Assembly: GCF_029784155.1 (NCBI RefSeq)
Contig: NC_073693.1
Span: forward strand, 352,365,117 to 352,429,116
Reading direction: 5' to 3'
Length of the DNA: 64,000 nucleotides
Source of the DNA: Uranotaenia lowii
Taxonomy: Eukaryota > Arthropoda > Insecta > Diptera > Culicidae
Shown: positions 57,445-64,000 of the stretch, piece after piece
How positions within the stretch are numbered: the first letter of the stretch is position 1
How the letters are laid out: every line of letters begins with the position of its first letter
Notes under the pieces: model-generated
The model's database searches: none
The model's input: the letters and a program-made list of their open reading frames with translations, nothing else
Told to the model about the DNA's origin: nothing
Program-made: the position numbers and the translations under genes

Positions 57445-60400
57445 AATTGTGAAAATTGTCAAAATAGTCAAAATTGTCAAAAATGTGAAAATTGTCAAAA
57501 TTGTCAAAATTGTCAAAATTGTCAAAATTGTCAAAATTGTCAAAATTGTCAAAATTGTCAAAATTGTCAAAATTGTCAAAATTGTCAAAATTGTCAAAAT
57601 TGTCAAAATTGTCAAAATTGTCAAAATTGTCAAAATTGTCAAAATTGTCAAAATTGTCAAAATTGTCAAAATTGTCAAAATTGTCAAAATTGTCAAAATG
57701 GTCAAAATGGTCAAAATGGTCAAAATTGCCAAAATTGTCAAAATTGTCAAAATTGTCAAAATTGTCAAAATTGTCAAAATTGTCAAAATTGTCAAAATTG
57801 TCAAAATTGTCAAAATTGTCAAAATTGTCAAAATTGTCAAAATTGTCAAAATTGTCAAAATTGTCAAAATTGTCAAAATTGTCACAATTGTCAAAATTGT
57901 CAAAATTGTCAAAATTGTCAAAATTGTCAAAATTGTCAAAATTGTCAAAATTGTCAAAATTGTCAAAATTGTCAAAATTGTCAAAATTGTCAAAATTGTC
58001 AAAATTGTCAAAATTGTCAAAATTGTCAAAATTGTCAAAATTGTCAAAATTGTCAAAATTGTCAAAATTGTCAAAATTGTCAAAATTGTCAAAATTGTTA
58101 AAATTGTCAAAATTGTCAAAATTGTCAAAATTGTCAAAATTGTCAATTGTCAAAATTGTCAAAATTGTCAAAATTGTCAAAATTGTCAAAATTGTCAAAA
58201 TTGTCAAAATTGTCAAAATTGTCAAAATTGTCAAAATTGTCAAAATTGTCAAAATTGTCAAAATTGTCAAAATTGTCAAAATTGTCAAAATTGTCAAAAT
58301 TGTCAAAATTGTCAAAATGTCGAAATTGTCAGAATTGTCAAAATTGTCAATACTGTCAAAATTGTCAAAATTGTCAAAATTGTCAAAATTGTCAAAATTG
58401 TCAAAATTGTCAAAATTGTCAAAATTGTCAAAATTGTCAAAATTGTCAAAATTGTCAAAATTGTCAAAATTGTCAAAATTGTCAAAATTGTCAAAATTGT
58501 CAAAATTGTCAAAATAGTCGAAATTGTCAAAATTGTCAAAATTGTCAAAATTGTCAAAATTGTCAAAATTGTCAAAATTGTCAAAATTGTCAAAATTTTC
58601 AAAATTTTCAAAATTGTCAAAATTGTCAAAATTGTCAAAATTGTCAAAATTGTCAAAATTGTCAAAATTGTCAAAATTGTCAAAATTGTCAAAATTGTCA
58701 AAATTGTCAAAATTGTCAAAATTGTCAAAATTGTCAAAATTGTCAAAATTGTCAAAATTGTCAAAATTTTCAAAATTGTCAAAATTTTCAAAATTTTCAA
58801 AATTGTCAAAATAGTCAAAATTGTCAAAATTGTCAAAATTGTCAAAATTGTTAAAATTGTCAAAATTGTAAAAATTGTCAAAATTGTGAAAATTGTCAAA
58901 ATTGATTAAAATTGTCAAAATTGTTTAAAATTGTCAAAATTGTCAAAATTGTCAAAATTGTCAAAATTGTCAAAATTGTCAAAATTGTCAAAATTGTCAA
59001 AATTGTCAAAATTGTCAAAATTGTCAAAATTGTCAAAATTGTCAAAATTGTCAAAATTGTCAAAATTGTCAAAATTGTCAAAATTGTCAAAATTGTCAAA
59101 ATTGTCAAAATGTCGAAATTGTCAAAATTGTCAAAATTGTCAAAATTGTCAATACTGTCAAAATTGTCAAAATTGTCAAAATTGTCAAAATTGTCAAAAT
59201 TGTCAAAATTGTCAAAATTGTCAAAATTGTCAAAATTGTCAAAATTGTCAAAATTGTCAAAATTGTCAAAATTGTCAAAATTGTCAAAATTGTCAAAATA
59301 GTCGAAATTGTCAAAATTGTCAAAATTGTCAAAATTGTCAAAATTGTCAAAATTGTCAAAATTGTCAAAATTGTCAAAATTGTCAAAATTGTCAAAATTG
59401 TCAAAATTGTCAAAATTGTCAAAATTGTCAAAATTGTCAAAATTGTCAAAATTGTCAAAATTGTCAAAATTGTCAAAATTGTCAAAAATGTCAAAATTGT
59501 CAAAATTGTCAAAATTGTCAAAATTGTCAAAATTGTCAAAATTGTCACAATTGTCAAAATTGTCAAAATTGTCAAAATTGTCAAAATTGTCAAAATTGTC
59601 AAAATTGTCAAAATTGTCAAAATTGTCAAAATTGTCAAAATTGTCAAAATTGTCAAAATTGTCAAAATTGTCAAAATTGTCAAAATTGTCAAAATTGTCA
59701 AAATTGCCAAAATTGTCAAAATTGTCAAAATTGTCAAAATTGTCAAAATTGTCAAAATTGTCAAAATTGTCAAAATTGTCAAAATTGTCAAAATTGTCAA
59801 AATTGTCAAAATTGTCAAAATTGTCAAAATTGTCAAAATTGTCAAAATTGTCAAAATTGTCAAAATTGTCAAAATTGTCAAAATTGTCAAAATTGTCAAA
59901 ATTGTCAAAATTGTCAAAATTGTCAAAATTGTCAAAATTGTCGAAATTGTCAAAATTGTCAAAATTGTCAAAATTGTCAAAATTGTCAAAATTGTCAAAA
60001 TTGTCAAAATTGTCAAAATTGTCAAAATTGTCAAAATTGTCAAAATTGTCAAAATTGTCAAAATTGTCAAAATTGTCAAAATTGTCAAAATTGTCAAAAT
60101 TGTCAAAAATGTCAAAATTGTCAAAATTGTCAAAATTGTCAAAATTGTCAAAATTGTCACAATTGTCAAAATTGTCAAAATTGTCAAAATTGTCAAAATT
60201 GTCAAAATTGTCAAAATTGTCAAAATTGTCAAAATTGTCAAAATTGTCAAAATTGTCAAAATTGTCAAAATTGTCAAAATTGTCAAAATTGTCAAAATTG
60301 TCAAAATTGTCAAAATTGTCAAAATTGTAAAAATTGTCAAAATTGCCAAAATTGTCAAAATTGTCAAAATTGTCAAAATTGTCAAAATTGTCAAAATTGA

Positions 60401-63400
60401 CAAAATTGTCAAAATTGTCAAAATTGTCAAAATTGTCAAAATTGTCAAAATTGTCAAAATTGTCAAAACTGTCAAAATTGTCAAAATTGTCAAAATTGTC
60501 AAAATTGTCAAAATTGTCAAAATTGTCAAAATTGTCAAAATTGTCAAAATTGTCAAAATTGTCAAAATTGTCAAAATTGTCAAAATTGTCAAAATTGTCA
60601 AAATTGTCAAAATTGTCAAAATTGTCAAAATTGTCAAAATAGTCGAAATTGTCAAAATTGTCAAAATTGTCAAAATTGTCAAAATTGTCAAAATTGTCAA
60701 AATTGTCAAAATGGTCGAAATTGCCAAAATTGTCAAAATTGTCAAAATTGTCAAAATTGTCAAAATTGTCAAAATTGTCAAAATTGTCAAAATTGTCAAA
60801 ATTGACAAAATTGTCAAAATTGTCAAAATTGTCAAAATTGTCAAAATTGTCAAAATTGTCAAAATTGTCAAAACTGTCAAAATTGTCAAAATTGTCAAAA
60901 TTGTCAAAATTGACAAAATTGTCAAAATTGTCAAAATTGTCAAAATTGTCAAAATTGTCAAAATTGTCAAAATTGTCAAAATTGTCAAAATTGTCAAAAT
61001 TGTCAAAATTGTCAAAATTGTCAAAATTGTCAAAATTGTCAAAATTGTCAAAATTGTCAAAATTGTCAAAATTGTCAAAATTGTCAAAATTGTCAAAATT
61101 GTCAAAATTGTCAAAATTGTCAAAATTGTCAAAATTGTCAAAATTGTCAAAATTGTCAAAATTGTCAAAATTGTCAAAATTGTCAAAATTGTCAAAATTG
61201 TCAAAATTGTCAAAATTGTCAAAATTGTCAAAATTGTCAAAATTGTTCAAATTTTTCAAATGTTCTCAACTGTTAAAATTGTCAAAATTGTCAAAATTGT
61301 CAAAATTGTCAAAATTGTCAAAATTTTCAAAATTGCCAAAATTGTCAAAATTGTCAAAATTGTCAAAATTGTCAAAATTGTCAAAATTGTCAAAATTGTC
61401 AAAATTGTCAAAATTGTCAAAATTGTCAAAATTGTAAAAATTGTCAAAGTTGTCAAAATTGTCAAAATTGTAAAATTGTCAAAATTGTCAAAATTGTCAA
61501 AATTGTCAAAATTGTCAAAATTGTCAAAATTGTCAAAATTGTCAAAATTGTCAAAATTGTCAAAACTGTCAAAATTGTCAAAATTGTCAAAATTGTCAAA
61601 ATTGTCAAAATTGTCAAAATTGTCAAAATTGTAAAAATTTTCAAAATTTTCAAAATTTTCAAAATTGTCAAAATTGTCAAAATTGTCAAAATTGTCAAAA
61701 TTGTCAAAATTGTCAAAATTGTCAAAATTGTCAAAATTGTCAAAATTGTCAAAATTGTCAAAATTGTCAAAATTGTCAAAATTGTCAAAATTGTCAAAAT
61801 TGTCAAAATTGTCAAAATTGTCAAAATTGTCAAAATTGTCAAAATTGTCAAAATTGTCAAAATTGTCAAAATTGTCAAAATTGTCAATATTGTCAAAATT
61901 GTCAAAATCGTCAAAATTGTCAAAATTGTCAAAATTGTCAAAATTGTCAAAATTGTCAAAATTGTCAAAATTGTCAAAATTGTCAAAATTGTCAAAATTG
62001 TCAAAATTGTCAAAATTGTCAAAATTGTCAAAATTGTCAACATTGTCAACATTGTCAAAATTGTCAAAATTGTCAAAATTGTCAAAATTGTCAAAATTGT
62101 CAAAATTGTCAAAATTGTCAAAATTGTCAAAATTGTCAAAATTGTCAAAATTGTCAAAATTGTCAAAATTGTCAAAATTGTCAAAATTGTCAAAATTGTC
62201 AAAATTGTCAAAATTGTCAAAATTGTCAAAATTGTCAAAATTGTCAAAATTGTCAAAATTGTCAAAATTGTCAAAATTGTCAAAATTGTAAAAATTGTCA
62301 AAATTGTCAAAATTGTCAAAATTGTCAAAATTGTCAAAATTGTCAAAATTGTCAAAATTGTCAAAATTGTCAAAATTGTCAAAATTGTCAAAATTGTCAA
62401 AATTGTCAAAATTGTCAAAATTGTCAAAATTGTCAAAATTGTCAAAATTGTCAAAATTGTCAAAATTGTCAAAATTGTCAAAATTGTCAAAATTGTCAAA
62501 ATTGTCAAAATTGTCAAAATTGTCAAAATTGTCAAAATTGTCAAAATTGTCAAAATTGTCAAAATTGTCAAAATCGTCAAAATTGTCAAAATTGTCAAAA
62601 TTGTCAAAATTGTCAAAATTGTCAAAATTGTCAAAATTGTCAAAATTGTCAAAATTGTCAAAATTGTCAAAATTGTCAAAATTGTCAAAATTGTCAACAT
62701 TGTCAAAATTGTCAAATTGTCAAAATTGTCAAAATTGTCAAAATTGTCAAAATTGTCAAAATTGTCAAAATTGTCAAAATTGTCAAAATTGTCAAAATTG
62801 TCAAAATTGTCAAAATTGTCAAAATTGTCAAAATTGTCAAAATTGTCAAAATTGTCAAAATTGTCAAAATGTTCAAAATTGTCAAAATTGTCAAAATTGT
62901 CAAAATTGTCAAAATTGCCAAAATTGTCAAAATTGTCAAAATTGTCAACATTGTCAAAATTGTCAAAATTGTCAAAATTGTCAAAATTGTCAAAATTGTC
63001 AAAATTGTCAAAATTGTCGAAATTGTCAAAATTGTCAAAATTGTCAAAATTGTCAAAATTGTCAAAATTGTCAAAATTGTCAAAATTGTCAAAATTGTCA
63101 AAATTGTCAAAATTGTCAAAATTGTCAAAATTGTCAAAATTGTCAAAATTGTCAAAATTGTCAAAATTGTCAAAATTGTCAAAATTGTGAAAATTGTCAA
63201 AATTGTCAAAATTGTCAAAATTGTCAAAATTGTCAAAATTGTCAAAATTGTCAAAATTGTCAAAATTGTCAAAATTGTCAAAATTGTCAAAATTGTCAAA
63301 ATTGTCAAAATTGTCAAAATTGTCAAAATTGTCAAAATTGTCAAAATTGTCAAAATTGTCAAAATTGTCAAAATTGTCAATATTGTCAAAATTGTCAAAA

Positions 63401-64000
63401 TTGTCAAAATTGTCGAAATTGTCGAAATTGTCAAAATTGTCAAATTTGTCAAAATTGTCAAAATTGTCAAAATTGTCAAAATTGTCGAAATTGTCCAAAT
63501 TTTCCAAATGTTCTTAACTGTTAAAATTGTCAAAATTGTCAAAATTGTCAAAATTGTCAAAATTGCCAAAATTGTCAAAATTGTCAAAATTGTCAAAATT
63601 GTCAAAATTGTCAAAATTGTCAAAATTGTCAAAATTGTCAAAATTGTCAAAATTGTCGAAATTGTCCAATTTTTTCAAATGTTCTCAACTGTTAAAATTG
63701 TCAAAATTGTCAAAATTGTCAAAATTGTCAAAATTGTCAAAATTGTCAAAATTGTCAAAATTGTCAAAATTGTCAAAATTGTCAAAATTGTCAAAATTGT
63801 CAAAATTGTCAAAATTGTCAAAATTGTCAAAATTGTCAAAATTGTCAAAATTGTCAAAATTGTCAAAATTGTCGAAATTGTCAAAATTGTCAAAATTGTC
63901 AAAATTGTCAAAATTGTCAAAATTGTCAAAATTGTCAAAATTGTCAAAATTGTCAAAATTGTCAAAATTGTCAAAATTGTCAAAATTGTCAAAATTGTCA
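57445..64000. repeat. Very large 9-bp satellite (AAAATTGTC)n, runs off the window
   Basis: More than 700 copies of AAAATTGTC, which is the reverse complement (in another phase) of TTTTGACAA at 4264-6728. Single-base variants are shared by blocks at fixed multiples of 9. Three non-satellite junctions containing CAAATGTTCTCAACTG or a close variant lie at about 61258, 63506 and 63680. Local phase changes occur near 58144, 58317, 58908, 59109 and 61470. All long open frames in it (NFD, TIL, SKL, KIV or QNC repeats) are artefacts of the 3-codon period. Confidence 0.97.

Noticed and set aside
57445..64000. Open frames up to 787 codons in the large array, including cysteine-rich QNC repeats resembling zinc-binding proteins
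   Set aside because: Same cause: AAAATTGTC translated in six frames. No non-repeat domain, and no codon-level difference between frames.

Overview
The window looks like repeat-dominated intergenic or intronic DNA from an insect, most likely a mosquito (Culicidae). Three things point there: a mariner fragment whose N-terminal transposase resembles the mosquito ITmD37E group, an RTE-clade retrotransposon resembling mosquito JAM1-type elements, and a dense mix of AT-rich MITEs. This placement rests on recognition, not a search. I found no convincing host protein-coding gene, rRNA or intact tRNA. Every protein-coding segment I can name belongs to a transposable element.

Layout. 1-2.4 kb: a Helitron-like 3' end, a short TIR element, a ~170-bp tandem repeat split by a mariner fragment, and a foldback element. 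4.0-6.7 kb: a snap-back, tRNA-like insertion with a 16-bp target duplication, next to a 2.4-kb array of the 9-mer TTTTGACAA. 10.3-11.0 kb: a second 9-mer array (TTTTTGTCA) inside a possible TIR element. 13.4-14.8 kb: a truncated, frameshifted Pao/BEL gag-protease on the minus strand, running into a 500-bp gap. 15.6-18.8 kb: two TIR elements around a Helitron-like element with internal ~150-bp repeats. 21.5-23.3 kb: a piggyBac-like foldback element with TTAA target duplication. 26.0-26.5 kb: a hAT-like MITE. 29.5-42.1 kb: one 13-bp satellite opened by a solo LTR and by a near full-length I-superfamily LINE, the LINE itself interrupted by an RTE element. 42.9-56.4 kb: further MITEs, 11-bp and 9-bp minisatellites that grade into one another, a second 500-bp gap, and a diverged local duplication. 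57.3-64.0 kb: a very large 9-mer array that is the reverse complement of the 4.3-6.7 kb array and shows higher-order structure.

How it fits together. The nested insertions give a relative chronology: 13-bp satellite first, then the LTR element (later reduced to a solo LTR) and the I-type LINE in unknown order, then the RTE copy inside the LINE. The LINE copy is disabled by a frameshift and the insertion; the RTE copy by an in-frame TGA near its C-terminus. Long open frames inside the 9-bp arrays arise because 9 is a multiple of 3, and they are not genes.

The least ordinary signals are (a) a repeated RNA-like fold inside the solo LTR with paired compensatory changes between its two copies, (b) the snap-back tRNA-like insertion, and (c) the related family of 9/11-bp minisatellites, with inverted arrays near both ends of the window and visible length and sequence transitions.
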